The notes under the pieces are model-generated. The model was not told the DNA's origin and did no database searches. It saw nothing but the letters and a program-made list of their open reading frames with translations. A stretch of 64,000 bases of DNA, from positions 186,001 through 250,000 of the forward strand of contig NZ_JACNMQ010000001.1 of assembly GCF_020622265.1 (NCBI RefSeq), in the 5' to 3' direction. This DNA is from Halomonas sp. M20 (GTDB lineage Bacteria; Pseudomonadota; Gammaproteobacteria; Pseudomonadales; Halomonadaceae). Within the stretch, counting starts at the first letter, position 1. Every line of letters begins with the position of its first letter. The position numbers were made by a program, and so were the translations under genes. Positions 8,154 to 17,251 of the stretch are shown here, in pieces.

Positions 8154-8554
8154 TCAGGCCGCAGGGCCATGCGGCCACTGCCCAGGAACACGATTGTCAG
8201 AGCGCCGAACAGGAACATGCCCTGTAATTCGAGCGCCCAGCCTCCGCTGCTTCCCAACGCAAACAATTCATTTGTGTGAACCAGGATAATGGCGACTATC
8301 ATATTGATGGTGATGAGTAATCCTGCAATACGTGACTGCCAGCCTAATACCAGCATCACAGGCGCTACAACCTCACCAAGCAGTACGCCATAGGCTAGAA
8401 ATTCAGGTAGTCCATAGTTAGCGACACGATCACCGATTCGACTCATGCTGCTTGGGTTAAGCAATTTGGCAATTCCATGCAGCAATATCAACCCGCCAAC
8501 GCTCAGTCGGAGAACGAGCTTACCCAGTGCTTCATTGTGCAATGCGTTGAGCAT
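8150..8554 (-). CDS. DoxX-family membrane protein
   Basis: This 134-residue protein has four predicted membrane helices and typical DoxX motifs: LRLSVGGLILLHGIAKL at the start, a GLPEFLAYGVLLGEVVAPVMLVLGW core and GGWALELQ before the last helix. DoxX-like proteins occur in membrane redox and detoxification contexts, but the biochemical role is usually unknown. AAGGAAC precedes the ATG at 8554. Its neighbour is an HxlR regulator, a common pairing for DoxX genes responding to electrophile or oxidant stress. Confidence 0.85.
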   Translation of the reverse strand: MLNALHNEALGKLVLRLSVGGLILLHGIAKLLNPSSMSRIGDRVANYGLPEFLAYGVLLGEVVAPVMLVLGWQSRIAGLLITINMIVAIILVHTNELFALGSSGGWALELQGMFLFGALTIVFLGSGRMALRPD

Positions 8555-8919
8555 GTTGGTTCCTTTGAATGCGATGAATTATCAGTCAATAGAGGATAAA
8601 GCGACTCGATTGTGAATTAAATGGCGAAATATTTTTCCACGTGCTGCGTAGGGCAGCGGCCGTATCATATAAATAATAAGGGTCAACTGCACTTCTGGAA
8701 TAGCATTTTTGTATAAAAAAATTGCGATGAGTAATCTATTTTTTTGTGTGTATAACTTCAGAAATCGTTGCTTGAAACGAGTTTGTCTGAAAAAAAAAAG
8801 CGTCGATGAGCTGGCATCGGTATGCTCGAATAGCGTTGAAAAGCAGGGTGTCATGCTGCCCATGATAGCAATACCTGGCCTCGACTACTTTTAATTATAA
8901 CAACGACCTACAACGGGCT
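8555..8919. other. AT-rich intergenic region without a recognisable gene
   Basis: This stretch of 365 bp separates the divergent doxX-type and diguanylate-cyclase genes. It is much richer in A and T than its surroundings and holds a run of ten A residues near 8790. TTATAA-like hexamers before 8900 could serve the downstream GGDEF gene. Short open frames here look random. I see no RNA gene. Confidence 0.5.
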
Positions 8920-10074
8920 ATGAAAAGTGAGCACAGTGTTATGGACAATGCCATGGGGCGATACCTGAATGAGCACGTGCTATCTCCTCCTGAAACTTTA
9001 CCTTTGGAACGCCGCCGAAGTTTTCAGATATTCGTGCGCATCTATCTTTTCGTAACGGCAATCCATATTGTTTTCGTGCCCATTTTCATATGGGTCGACA
9101 TTCTGGCACTGAACGTACTCAATTTGCTGTGCATCATTGCCAATTTCCTGACGATTGGTCTTCATCGCCGTGGCTGGCTCGTGCTGGCGCTCTTGCTCAA
9201 ACTGTTCTTTGTTTTTGTGCTGGTCGTTGTCGCGGGCATGTTGTTGGGAAACGACGTGGGCTTTGAGTACTACTTTTTTATCTTTCTACTCGAAATCGTG
9301 ATCAGTGATCTACAGCAGCGCTACAAGATAATACTCAGTGGTCTATTGCTGGGGGCGTTTCTTATCATGCTGCAGTGGCTATTCGGACTTTGGGGTAGTT
9401 GGCCCCTTGGTGATCTGGCTCGAAGGATGCTGCTCGCCTTCAACTTGATGACCACTTTCGTCCTGATCACTTTTATCGCGTTACAGGTCTACATCGTGAG
9501 CGAGGTCACCGAACGGCGCTTTCGAAGCGACGCCTATAAAGATTCCTTGACCGGCGTGTTCAATCGCCGCGCCATCATTGAGCGAGCCGATATGCTATGG
9601 CGTCAGCAGCGTCCTTTTGCTGTGCTGCTTCTCGATGCGGATCATTTCAAGCAAGTCAATGACAGCTATGGACATGGCGCTGGTGACAAGGTGCTGCATC
9701 ATATTGCCCAGCTGTTACAACGTGCGTTGCGGGAAAGGGATTGCATCGGTCGTGTCGGTGGAGAAGAGTTTCTAATACTGCTTCCCGATACCAACTTCGA
9801 GGAGGGCGTGGGAATCGCTGCTCGCTTGCGCGCAGAGCTGGCCAGTCAGCCCTGCCGCCTGGACAAGCGCATACTCCAGGTGACGCTTTCCATGGGGTTG
9901 GCCTGGTCTTATGAAAAACGGGCGCTGAACGATGTAATCGACTTGGCGGATCGGCGTCTGTATCTGGCAAAATTCTCCGGGCGTGATCTGGTGATCGCCG
10001 AAGGGGGAGAAAGCTTCGGTATCACGGCACGTTACGAGATGTATGTAAGTCCTTCTTCTACCGGAGAGGCTTGA
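8920..10074 (+). CDS. Membrane-anchored GGDEF diguanylate cyclase
   Basis: This 384-residue protein synthesises cyclic di-GMP. The first 190 residues contain about six hydrophobic spans, a membrane sensor module without a named signature I can recognise. The GGDEF domain follows (about 205-365) and begins at DSLTGVFNRRAI. The active loop is GGEEF at 280-284. A product-inhibition I-site, RERD at 271-274, sits exactly five residues upstream, so the enzyme should be active and feedback-regulated. There is no EAL domain. The start has little ribosome-site support; ATGs at 8941 and 8953 are alternatives. The gene stands alone, with a lipoprotein gene 50 bp downstream. Confidence 0.9.
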   Translation: MKSEHSVMDNAMGRYLNEHVLSPPETLPLERRRSFQIFVRIYLFVTAIHIVFVPIFIWVDILALNVLNLLCIIANFLTIGLHRRGWLVLALLLKLFFVFVLVVVAGMLLGNDVGFEYYFFIFLLEIVISDLQQRYKIILSGLLLGAFLIMLQWLFGLWGSWPLGDLARRMLLAFNLMTTFVLITFIALQVYIVSEVTERRFRSDAYKDSLTGVFNRRAIIERADMLWRQQRPFAVLLLDADHFKQVNDSYGHGAGDKVLHHIAQLLQRALRERDCIGRVGGEEFLILLPDTNFEEGVGIAARLRAELASQPCRLDKRILQVTLSMGLAWSYEKRALNDVIDLADRRLYLAKFSGRDLVIAEGGESFGITARYEMYVSPSSTGEA

Positions 10075-10124
10075 GGTTTCAATAAGCATCAATAAATCAA
10101 TTGAGTTCCTAGGGAGAGTTAAGG

Positions 10125-10571
10125 ATGCGTGTATGGGTAGCCTTGGTGTTGTCGGTAATTCTATTAAGCGGTTGCAGCACACCGACGCAAGTCGAGAGCG
10201 AGGCGAGTGGGGAGCAGTCATCATCGCCCTTGGTGGGCCCACATTGGGTACTGACACTCATTGGTACCGATCAACCCTGGCGAGAGGAAGACAAGGCCTA
10301 TTTTGAACTACGGCCGGAAGGAAATAGATTGAGACTCAGCGGTAGCGACGGCTGTAATCGTCTGATGGGAGAGGCTGCCTTGAGCGAAGGTCGTGGTATT
10401 TCGATCTCCGAGCTTGCCAGTTCCCGTATGGCTTGTCCCGGGCAGGCACAGTCGGCGCAAGTCAGCCAGCTGCTTTCCCAGGCGCATCGCTATCTGATCG
10501 ACCATGATCGGCTGGTACTGATGGGGCGGGATGGTCGTGTACTGGCGGGTTTTCGCAAGACCAATAAATAG
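10125..10571 (+). CDS. META-domain (HslJ-like) lipoprotein
   Basis: This 148-residue protein begins with a lipoprotein signal peptide ending in the lipobox LLSGC (Cys17). After an acidic serine-rich linker comes a META/HslJ-like domain: WVLTLIGT, RLRLSGSDGCNRLMG, then a TRMAC-equivalent (SSRMACPG) and a final DGRVLAGFRK strand. HslJ in E. coli is associated with heat shock and novobiocin resistance. Other META proteins are envelope proteins of unknown role. An outer-membrane location is likely, since the residue after the Cys is Ser. It is followed by a clear terminator. Confidence 0.85.
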   Translation: MRVWVALVLSVILLSGCSTPTQVESEASGEQSSSPLVGPHWVLTLIGTDQPWREEDKAYFELRPEGNRLRLSGSDGCNRLMGEAALSEGRGISISELASSRMACPGQAQSAQVSQLLSQAHRYLIDHDRLVLMGRDGRVLAGFRKTNK

Positions 10572-10630
10572 CGTGATGTGCCGTATGGCCAAGCATGGCT
10601 GGTAACTGGCAAGAGGTGTGCTACAAATAA

Positions 10631-10655
10631 CCTCAGGGCCAAACCCTGAGGTTTT
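10631..10655. terminator. Rho-independent terminator between META lipoprotein gene and valS
   Basis: Arms CCTCAGGG and CCCTGAGG enclose a 5-base loop and are followed by TTTT on the plus strand. It lies between convergent genes; on the minus strand the arms are followed by TTATTT, so it may work both ways. Confidence 0.75.
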
Positions 10656-10685
10656 GCAAGGCAATATGTTCTAAGGAATCGCTGC

Positions 10686-13535
10686 CTAAAGCGCGGCGAT
10701 TCTTTCTCGCTGCTCCATCAGCACGGCACGGGCATTGCGCATATCGTCGAGTTTGGCTTTCTCCTTTTCGACGATTTCAGCCGGGGCCTTGGCGATGAAG
10801 CTTTCGTTGGAAAGCTTCTTTTCCACGCCGGCAATGAGCTTGTCCTGTTTGTCCAGCTCCTTGGTCAGGCGGGCGAGCTCGGCTTCTTTGTCGATGAGAT
10901 CCGCCATGGGCACCAGCACTTCCATATCGCCGACTCGCTGAGTAGCGGATAGCGGCGCTTGGGCGGGATCGTCGAGCCAGCTGGTGCTGGCCAGCTTGGC
11001 AAGCTTTGAAAGAAAGCGGTGATTGTTCTCCAGGCGCTGGCGATCCTTGTCGCTGCCTTTTGTCAGCAGCACGTCCAGCAGCTTGCCCGGGGCAATGTTC
11101 ATCTCGGCGCGTATATTGCGCACCGCGTTGATCACCCCTTTGAGCCACTCGATATCTCGCTCGGATTGCTCGTCGATCTTGCCAGTCTGGGCCTCGGGCC
11201 AAGGCTGATCCATGATCGATTCAGAGCCGTCGCCGCTTGCCTTGCCTGCAATAGGGGCTACCCGCTGCCAGATCTCCTCGGTGATGAAGGGCATCATCGG
11301 ATGCGCCAGGCGCAGGATGGCCTCGAGCACCCGCACCAGGGTTCGGCGAGTACCACGCTTGGCTTCAAGGGCGGCGTTCTCGTCCCACAGCACCGGTTTG
11401 GAGAGCTCCAGATACCAGTCGCAGTATTCGTTCCAGACGAATTCATACAGCGCCTGGGACGCGAGGTCGAAGCGGAATTCTGCAAGTGCCTTGGTGACCT
11501 GAGATTCGGTGCGCTGCAGTTTCGAGACGATCCAGCGATCCGCCAGGGAGAGCTCGACGGTTTCGTCCCCAAGGCCGCAATCCTGCTCCTCGGCATTCAT
11601 CAGCACGTAGCGGGAGGCGTTCCACAGCTTGTTGCAGAAGTTGCGGAAGCCGTCCAGGCGGCCCATGTCGAACTTGACGTCCCGACCGGTAGTGGCCAAG
11701 GACAAGAAGGTGTAGCGCAGCGCATCGGTACCGTGGGGTTCGATGCCCTCGGGGAACTCGTTGCTGGTGGCCTTGGCGATGGCCTTGGCCTTTTGCGGTT
11801 GCATCATGTTGCCGGTGCGCTTGTCCATCAGGGTGTCCAGCTCGATGCCATCGATCAGATCGATGGGGTCGAGCACGTTGCCCTTGGACTTGGACATCTT
11901 CTGACCCTGGGCATCCCGCACCAGGCCGTGCACGTAGACCGTCTTGAAGGGCACTTCGCCGGTGAATTTCAGGGTCATCATGATCATCCGGGCGACCCAG
12001 AAAAAGATGATGTCGAAACCGGTGACCAGCACGCTGGTGGGATGGAAAGTCTTGAGTTCCGGGGTGTCCTCGGGCCAGCCTAGGGTGGCGAAGGTCCATA
12101 GCCCGGAGCTGAACCAAGTGTCGAGTACGTCCTCGTCCTGAGTCAGCGCAACATCTGCTGCCAGATTGTATTTCTCCCGGGCTTCGGCCTCAGAGCGGGC
12201 GACATAAATGTTGCCTGCCGGATCGTACCAGGCAGGAATACGATGGCCCCACCACAGTTGACGGGAGATGCACCAGTCCTGCAGGTCGCGCATCCAGGCG
12301 AAGTACATGTTTTCGTAGTTTTTTGGCACGAACTGGATATCGCCGTTTTCCACCGCGGCGATGGCGGGCTTGGCGAGGGATTCCACGGCGACGAACCACT
12401 GATCCGTCAGTAGCGGTTCGATGACGTCGCCGGAGCGGTCACCAAAAGGCAGGGTGTTGCTAACGGTTTCGACCTGTTCGAGCAGCCCCAGCGCGTCCAT
12501 GTCCGCAACGATCCGTGTACGGGCGTTAAAGCGGTCGAGACCAGCATAGGCCTGGGGCAGGCTGGCGTCTTCTTCCGGTAGCGGTCGACCCTGAAGATCG
12601 AAGATTTCCGCCGAGTCACGTACCCGAGCATCCTGGGTGAAGACGTTGATCAGCACATGATGCTGACGCTTGCCTACCTCGTAGTCGTTGAAGTCGTGGG
12701 CCGGGGTGATCTTTACGCACCCGGAGCCCTTGTCCATGTCCGCGTGCTCATCCGCCACGATGGGAATACGCCGGCCTACCAGGGGCAATTCGATGAATTT
12801 GCCAACTAGGGATGCGTAGCGTGAGTCGTTCGGGTTGACCGCCACACCGGTATCGCCGAGCAGGGTTTCCGGGCGGGTGGTAGCAACGACCAGATACTCC
12901 TTGCCGTCATCCGTTGTCGCGCCGTCCGCGAGTGGGTAGCGAAAATGCCAGAATTGACCCTGCTGATCGCGGTTTTCTACCTCCAGATCGGAGATCGCCG
13001 TGTGCAGGGTCGGGTCCCAGTTGACCAGGCGCTTGCCGCGATAGATCAACCCCTCGTTGAACAGCCGCACGAAGACTTCCTGCACCGCCTTGTAGAAGCC
13101 TTCGTCCATGGTGAAGCGCTCCCGGGACCAGTCGAGACTCGCCCCCATGCGCCGTAGCTGCTGGGTGATCTGTCCACCGGACTCCGCCTTCCATTCCCAA
13201 ACCTTGTCGAGAAAGGCCTCGCGGCCCAGATCGTGGCGGGTCTTGCCGTCTTCCGCGGCGAGCTTGCGCTCCACTAGCATCTGGGTGGCGATACCGGCGT
13301 GGTCGGTGCCTATCTGCCATAGGGTGTTATTGCCCTGCATGCGCCGCCAGCGAATCAGGGTATCCATGATGGTGTCCTGAAAGGCGTGGCCCATGTGCAG
13401 GCTGCCGGTGACGTTGGGTGGCGGAATCATGATCGAATAGGGCGAGCCCGAGCCTTTGGGCGCAAAGCGGTTGTCAGCTTCCCAGCGCTGATACCAGCGC
13501 CTTTCGATCTGCTCGGGTTGATACGTCTTGTCCAT
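10686..13535 (-). CDS. valS: Valyl-tRNA synthetase
   Basis: This 949-residue class Ia aminoacyl-tRNA synthetase charges tRNA-Val. The HIGH-type motif reads HMGH at 47-50 within [15 protein letters not shown]. The editing domain and [10 protein letters not shown] follow, and KMSKS appears in [10 protein letters not shown] near residue 545. The C terminus ends in the coiled-coil arm typical of bacterial ValRS ([20 protein letters not shown]). The start at 13535 aligns with family N termini ([16 protein letters not shown]); the frame is open upstream but that part is not homologous. A plus-strand frame of 354 codons opposite it is a shadow. In E. coli holC precedes valS; here holC lies across the kinase gene about 3 kb away on the same strand. 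Confidence 0.97.
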   Translation of the reverse strand: MDKTYQPEQIERRWYQRWEADNRFAPKGSGSPYSIMIPPPNVTGSLHMGHAFQDTIMDTLIRWRRMQGNNTLWQIGTDHAGIATQMLVERKLAAEDGKTRHDLGREAFLDKVWEWKAESGGQITQQLRRMGASLDWSRERFTMDEGFYKAVQEVFVRLFNEGLIYRGKRLVNWDPTLHTAISDLEVENRDQQGQFWHFRYPLADGATTDDGKEYLVVATTRPETLLGDTGVAVNPNDSRYASLVGKFIELPLVGRRIPIVADEHADMDKGSGCVKITPAHDFNDYEVGKRQHHVLINVFTQDARVRDSAEIFDLQGRPLPEEDASLPQAYAGLDRFNARTRIVADMDALGLLEQVETVSNTLPFGDRSGDVIEPLLTDQWFVAVESLAKPAIAAVENGDIQFVPKNYENMYFAWMRDLQDWCISRQLWWGHRIPAWYDPAGNIYVARSEAEAREKYNLAADVALTQDEDVLDTWFSSGLWTFATLGWPEDTPELKTFHPTSVLVTGFDIIFFWVARMIMMTLKFTGEVPFKTVYVHGLVRDAQGQKMSKSKGNVLDPIDLIDGIELDTLMDKRTGNMMQPQKAKAIAKATSNEFPEGIEPHGTDALRYTFLSLATTGRDVKFDMGRLDGFRNFCNKLWNASRYVLMNAEEQDCGLGDETVELSLADRWIVSKLQRTESQVTKALAEFRFDLASQALYEFVWNEYCDWYLELSKPVLWDENAALEAKRGTRRTLVRVLEAILRLAHPMMPFITEEIWQRVAPIAGKASGDGSESIMDQPWPEAQTGKIDEQSERDIEWLKGVINAVRNIRAEMNIAPGKLLDVLLTKGSDKDRQRLENNHRFLSKLAKLASTSWLDDPAQAPLSATQRVGDMEVLVPMADLIDKEAELARLTKELDKQDKLIAGVEKKLSNESFIAKAPAEIVEKEKAKLDDMRNARAVLMEQRERIAAL

Positions 13536-13590
13536 GAATCGCTCGATCTGAAGGGTGGGCGTTCGCGCGGGCCGGGGCGAACCTATGCAA

Positions 13591-13622
13591 TATGAAACCT
13601 GCGCAGTATGAAATCTGTGCAG
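13591..13622. repeat. Two tandem 16-bp direct repeats between valS and the hybrid kinase
   Basis: TATGAAACCTGCGCAG (13591-13606) is followed at once by TATGAAATCTGTGCAG (13607-13622), with a degenerate third start (TGTCAAAT). They lie 55 bp upstream of valS and 145 bp upstream of the kinase. Tandem half-sites for a regulator are possible; a chance duplication is the alternative. Confidence 0.5.
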
Positions 13623-13766
13623 TGTCAAATGGCTGGGATTATACCGGTGCAAACCCTCAGCGTCATGAACGCTGGCGGTTACTCGAAATATTCGTGGCAG
13701 CTCAAATAGAGCGACGGCCACTCGCCTGGGCTAGTATGGCCTTCTCAATATACAAAACGACGAACT

Positions 13767-16679
13767 ATGAGCAACCTGCTGGATACCCGCCGCTGGCTGT
13801 GGCGTGCAATGACAAGAACATCTTTGATTCCCTTGCTGTTGGTGGCCGTGGGGGTGATCGGTATGTATCTGGCAACCTACAAATTGATGTACGAACACCA
13901 AGTCGCCTTGTTGAAAGAAGAATCCAGCACGCTGCTCAATCAGGCGCTTGAACGCGAAGCACGTTTGATGCAAGTGGATCTGCAAGCTTGGGAGCGGCAA
14001 GGTGTACTGCTTGCCAACGCGGCGCAACGCGCCCTGATGCAGCCGATAAGTACCGAGCAGCGCGTCGCCGAAACCCGACGTCATCGTCGTGAGGCAAGCG
14101 GAATCTACTACACTCCTCGGGACGACGGTCAAGCCGCGTCTTACTATTCCGCCATAACGCCGGAAGCGCAACGGGATCACCGCAAGATCGCCCAGTTGGC
14201 GACACTCGATCCTCTCATGCAGGAGCTGGTCGAAAACGATCCTCGTCTTCGCCAGGTGTACATCAACACTTTCGACAGCTACAACCGGCTATGGCCCTGG
14301 TTCGACGCCGGCGCCACCTACGATAGCCACATGGATATCCCCTCCTACAATTTCTACTTTCTGGCAGACGCGCGAAACAATCCCGAACGCCAACCGGTAT
14401 GGACCGACGCCTATCTCGATCCCGCAGGTAGCGGCTGGATGATTTCTCTCGTGGCACCCTTCTATCGGGACGAGTTTCTCGAAGGGGTTGCCGGTATCGA
14501 CATCACCCTGAAAGAACTGACGGATAGACTGCTGTCCATTGAACTGCCCTGGACGGGCTATGCCGTGCTGGTTGGGCGCGACGGCAGCATCCTGGCACTG
14601 CCATCGAAGAATCAACAGGATTTCAGACGGCTGCTCAAAAACGTCAAGGCTGAAACAGGCGCCGAATCGGTTACAAGCGCCAATACGGAGTCCATCAATC
14701 TGATGCGCATGAGCGATACCTCGGTCATCGGCGATGTCCTGGCGGAAGCCTCGGGCAGTCAGCACACGACGATGGCGGGAGAACCGCGACTATTGGCCTG
14801 GCGTGAACTCGTGGGTGTGAACTGGACGCTGCTGGCAATCATCGACGAAAACGCCACCTTCGTGACCGGTGATTCCTTGAGTCGCTCCTTTCGCGAGCTG
14901 GGTATCTGGATGCTGGTGGGGCTGCTGTTGTTTTACCTACTCACCCTGATGATCATTCGTCGGCGTACTCTCAGTTTGAATCGTATGCTGGTCGATTCCT
15001 TGCAACAGTTGCAGAGCATGGCAGCAGCGTTCGGGGATCAACGCCGTATGGATAAACCTCGTTTTCAGCTGCGTGAATTCAGTGAAACAGGCGATGCGTT
15101 GGTCAAGGCCAGTCGTGCTCATGAGGGAGCTCTTGGCACCCTGGCGGCGGAGAAGGAGCGCCTGCGCCTGGCGCTGGAGGCAAGCGAGGGAAGCGTATGG
15201 GAGTACGATATCGTCAACGATCGCCTGATGATGCATGACAGCATGTTTCACCTGCTTGGCCTGGCGCCGGTTAAAACACTTCCTTTGGCGACGTTTCAAG
15301 CCTGCATTCACCCCCAGGATCTGCCGCGCTTTGAATCCCAGCGACGACGTGTCATGGCTAGAAAAATGGCAGTAGGCGAAATCGAAATGCGCCTGCATTT
15401 ACCGGATGGGGGCTGGCTGTGGGTATTGACTCGGGGAAGCGTGTTTCAACGCAACGAGAATGGCGAAGCGCTATGTGCCACCGGCGTCGTGCTGAATATC
15501 CATCAGCGCAAGCACACCACCGCTGAGCTGGAGCGTACGCGGGATGAAGCGCGCTGGGCGCAGCGTGCTCAGTCGCGGCTGTTTTCCCGGGTCAGTCATG
15601 AGTTGCGCACCCCTTTGGGCATCATCATCGGCTTTACCGACCTGCTACAGGGCAGCGAGGCATCTCGGCTCGATGCTCAGACACAGTGCTACCTGGGTGA
15701 GGTGGTGCACGCCGCAGAACGGCTCGACGCACTACTCGAGGATGTACTGCAATTGGCAAGCCTCGAGTCCGGCGAGATGAGGCTCGAGTGTGAAGTGCAA
15801 TCGGCACAGCGGTGCTTGCGACGCAACATGAGTCAGTCGTTGGCTCACGCTACGCGATGTGGGATTCAACTCGAACTCGCGACGGTGAACCAGGCCGGCT
15901 GGATACTGGCGGATCGCCAGCGTCTGGACCAGGTAGTGCAGAACTTGATCGACAACGCCATCAAGTACAATCGCCCCGGCGGTTGGATAAGGCTATCGAC
16001 CTGGGTGGAAGCAGACAGCGTATGTCTTGAAGTGGCGGATAACGGTCACGGCATTGCCGAAGATGATCAGGAGGTATTGTTCCGGCCTTTCTCACGTCTG
16101 GGAATGGAGCACAGCGAGGTCAAGGGCTCGGGCCTGGGACTGGCAATATGCCAAGAGCTGGTACGCCGCATGCAGGGGCGTATCGAAGTGTCGAGCATGC
16201 CAGGGCAAGGAAGCCGTTTTCAGGTCTGGTTGCCTCAAGTGAATGTTCAGGCGTGCCAGGCAGCGGTTATTCAAGCGCTCCCCCCCGGGGCGCGGCTTGA
16301 AAGGCCCTTGACACTATTGTTGATTAGCAAGGACGAGGAGACCCATGTCCGCATGGAGGTGCTGGCGGAGCAGTTGGACTACTTGACGCTCTTGAGCACT
16401 CGCCATCGCACTCGAGCGATGCGGCTGATCAACGAACAGCCGCCTCAGCTGCTGCTTTGTGACGCCACCCTGGGTGCCGGCCAGGCAGTTGAGCTTTTAC
16501 ATCGCTGCCAGCGATTACAGGGCAAACGGCAGGTATACGGCTACTGGATCGGGCCTGCGCCCATGCCTGCAGGCTTTCACGAACAGTGGCAGCCACCGCC
16601 GCGCATGGAAAAGGTGTGGTCGGCGCTGTGCAAAGCCAGCGCGACGAACCAGCGCCCTAATTCAGATGATGCGCCTTGA
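13767..16679 (+). CDS. Orphan Cache/PAS hybrid histidine kinase with degenerate receiver
   Basis: This 970-residue membrane kinase has an N-terminal membrane span (about 15-35), a periplasmic double-Cache-like domain to about 370 and a second span (LGIWMLVGLLLFYLLTLMII). A PAS domain with a PAC-like tail follows. The HisKA domain has phospho-acceptor His611 in SHELRTP. The HATPase domain has DNAIKYN, VADNGHG and GSGLGLAIC. The last 120 residues resemble a receiver: LLLCDATLG keeps an Asp (899), but the acidic pair and the conserved Lys are not evident, so phosphotransfer is doubtful. No response regulator is adjacent. The 3' end overlaps the convergent holC by 23 bp. The ligand of the Cache domain is unknown; amino and organic acids are common for this class. 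Confidence 0.88.
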   Translation: MSNLLDTRRWLWRAMTRTSLIPLLLVAVGVIGMYLATYKLMYEHQVALLKEESSTLLNQALEREARLMQVDLQAWERQGVLLANAAQRALMQPISTEQRVAETRRHRREASGIYYTPRDDGQAASYYSAITPEAQRDHRKIAQLATLDPLMQELVENDPRLRQVYINTFDSYNRLWPWFDAGATYDSHMDIPSYNFYFLADARNNPERQPVWTDAYLDPAGSGWMISLVAPFYRDEFLEGVAGIDITLKELTDRLLSIELPWTGYAVLVGRDGSILALPSKNQQDFRRLLKNVKAETGAESVTSANTESINLMRMSDTSVIGDVLAEASGSQHTTMAGEPRLLAWRELVGVNWTLLAIIDENATFVTGDSLSRSFRELGIWMLVGLLLFYLLTLMIIRRRTLSLNRMLVDSLQQLQSMAAAFGDQRRMDKPRFQLREFSETGDALVKASRAHEGALGTLAAEKERLRLALEASEGSVWEYDIVNDRLMMHDSMFHLLGLAPVKTLPLATFQACIHPQDLPRFESQRRRVMARKMAVGEIEMRLHLPDGGWLWVLTRGSVFQRNENGEALCATGVVLNIHQRKHTTAELERTRDEARWAQRAQSRLFSRVSHELRTPLGIIIGFTDLLQGSEASRLDAQTQCYLGEVVHAAERLDALLEDVLQLASLESGEMRLECEVQSAQRCLRRNMSQSLAHATRCGIQLELATVNQAGWILADRQRLDQVVQNLIDNAIKYNRPGGWIRLSTWVEADSVCLEVADNGHGIAEDDQEVLFRPFSRLGMEHSEVKGSGLGLAICQELVRRMQGRIEVSSMPGQGSRFQVWLPQVNVQACQAAVIQALPPGARLERPLTLLLISKDEETHVRMEVLAEQLDYLTLLSTRHRTRAMRLINEQPPQLLLCDATLGAGQAVELLHRCQRLQGKRQVYGYWIGPAPMPAGFHEQWQPPPRMEKVWSALCKASATNQRPNSDDAP

Positions 16680-17082
16680 CCGGATAACCACGGTGCTTGT
16701 AGGTCTGCCAGCATTCACGCTTGCTGCGCAGCACCTCCTGATGCTGGTTGATGATCTCCGCGACCCGCTCGAAGCGTGAAAACCACTCCGGGATACCGGG
16801 GTTCAGGTTGAGCATGGCCTCGATGCCCGGTTCAGGTGCCTCGCGCCAGCCGATGGTCACGGGAGTCTCGTCGAGATCGCTTGTGACGATGGCGTGAGGC
16901 ACATAGCTTTCCGGGCGAAAGGTCCACAGTTTCTCGTCGATCAGCTGCGCCTCCTCCTCATCCGTCACATGAACGTGCAGGCGATAGCCCTTGCGGTAGA
17001 TGGTCTCAACCAGGCGGCAGGCGAAATCGAGCCGCGCCTCGCGTGTGGTGTCGGGGAGGATGTAAAAGTCGATCTGGGTCAT
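16657..17082 (-). CDS. holC: DNA polymerase III chi subunit
   Basis: This 141-residue subunit of the clamp-loader complex links the polymerase to single-strand-binding protein. The family features are MTQIDFYILPD at the start, ACRLVETIYRKGYRLHVHV, the LIDEKLWTFRPESYVPH segment, and LNLNPGIPEWFSRFERVAEI. The ATG at 17082 fits these; the frame upstream belongs to a repeat element. pepA lies upstream on the same strand (pepA-holC order as in E. coli), but repeat element A sits between them. Confidence 0.92.
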   Translation of the reverse strand: MTQIDFYILPDTTREARLDFACRLVETIYRKGYRLHVHVTDEEEAQLIDEKLWTFRPESYVPHAIVTSDLDETPVTIGWREAPEPGIEAMLNLNPGIPEWFSRFERVAEIINQHQEVLRSKRECWQTYKHRGYPVKAHHLN

Positions 17083-17092
17083 TAGCCACTTC

Positions 17093-17218
17093 CGAAAACT
17101 GGCTGCGCTTCGGCCATACGGCGTCAAAAATACAGCGAGAAATGCTCATTTACGACAGTAAACTCCGCGTTCTCGCTGTATTTTTTTCCTTGTCTGGCCA
17201 TTGCTCGCCGACTTTTCG
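17093..17218. repeat. Interspersed hairpin element, copy A
   Basis: The core stem has perfect 16-bp arms: AAAAATACAGCGAGAA (17126-17141) and its complement (17170-17185). The loop holds CTCATTTAC-GACA-GTAAACTCCG, itself able to form a small inner stem. Outer arms GGCCA/TGGCC (17112 and 17195) and CGAAAA/TTTTCG (17093 and 17213) also pair. Flanking words CATACGGCGT on the left and CCTTGTCTGG on the right recur in copies B, C and D, while the stems do not. It lies between pepA and holC. A 12-bp palindrome GTCTGGCCAGAC (17225-17236) repeats the right flank. Confidence 0.8.
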
Positions 17219-17251
17219 AATAGCGTCTGGCCAGACAGAAAAATCACTACC

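Noticed and set aside
11019-12083. 354-codon plus-strand frame opposite valS
   Set aside because: Shadow of valS; no domain, no ribosome site, composition typical of an antisense frame.
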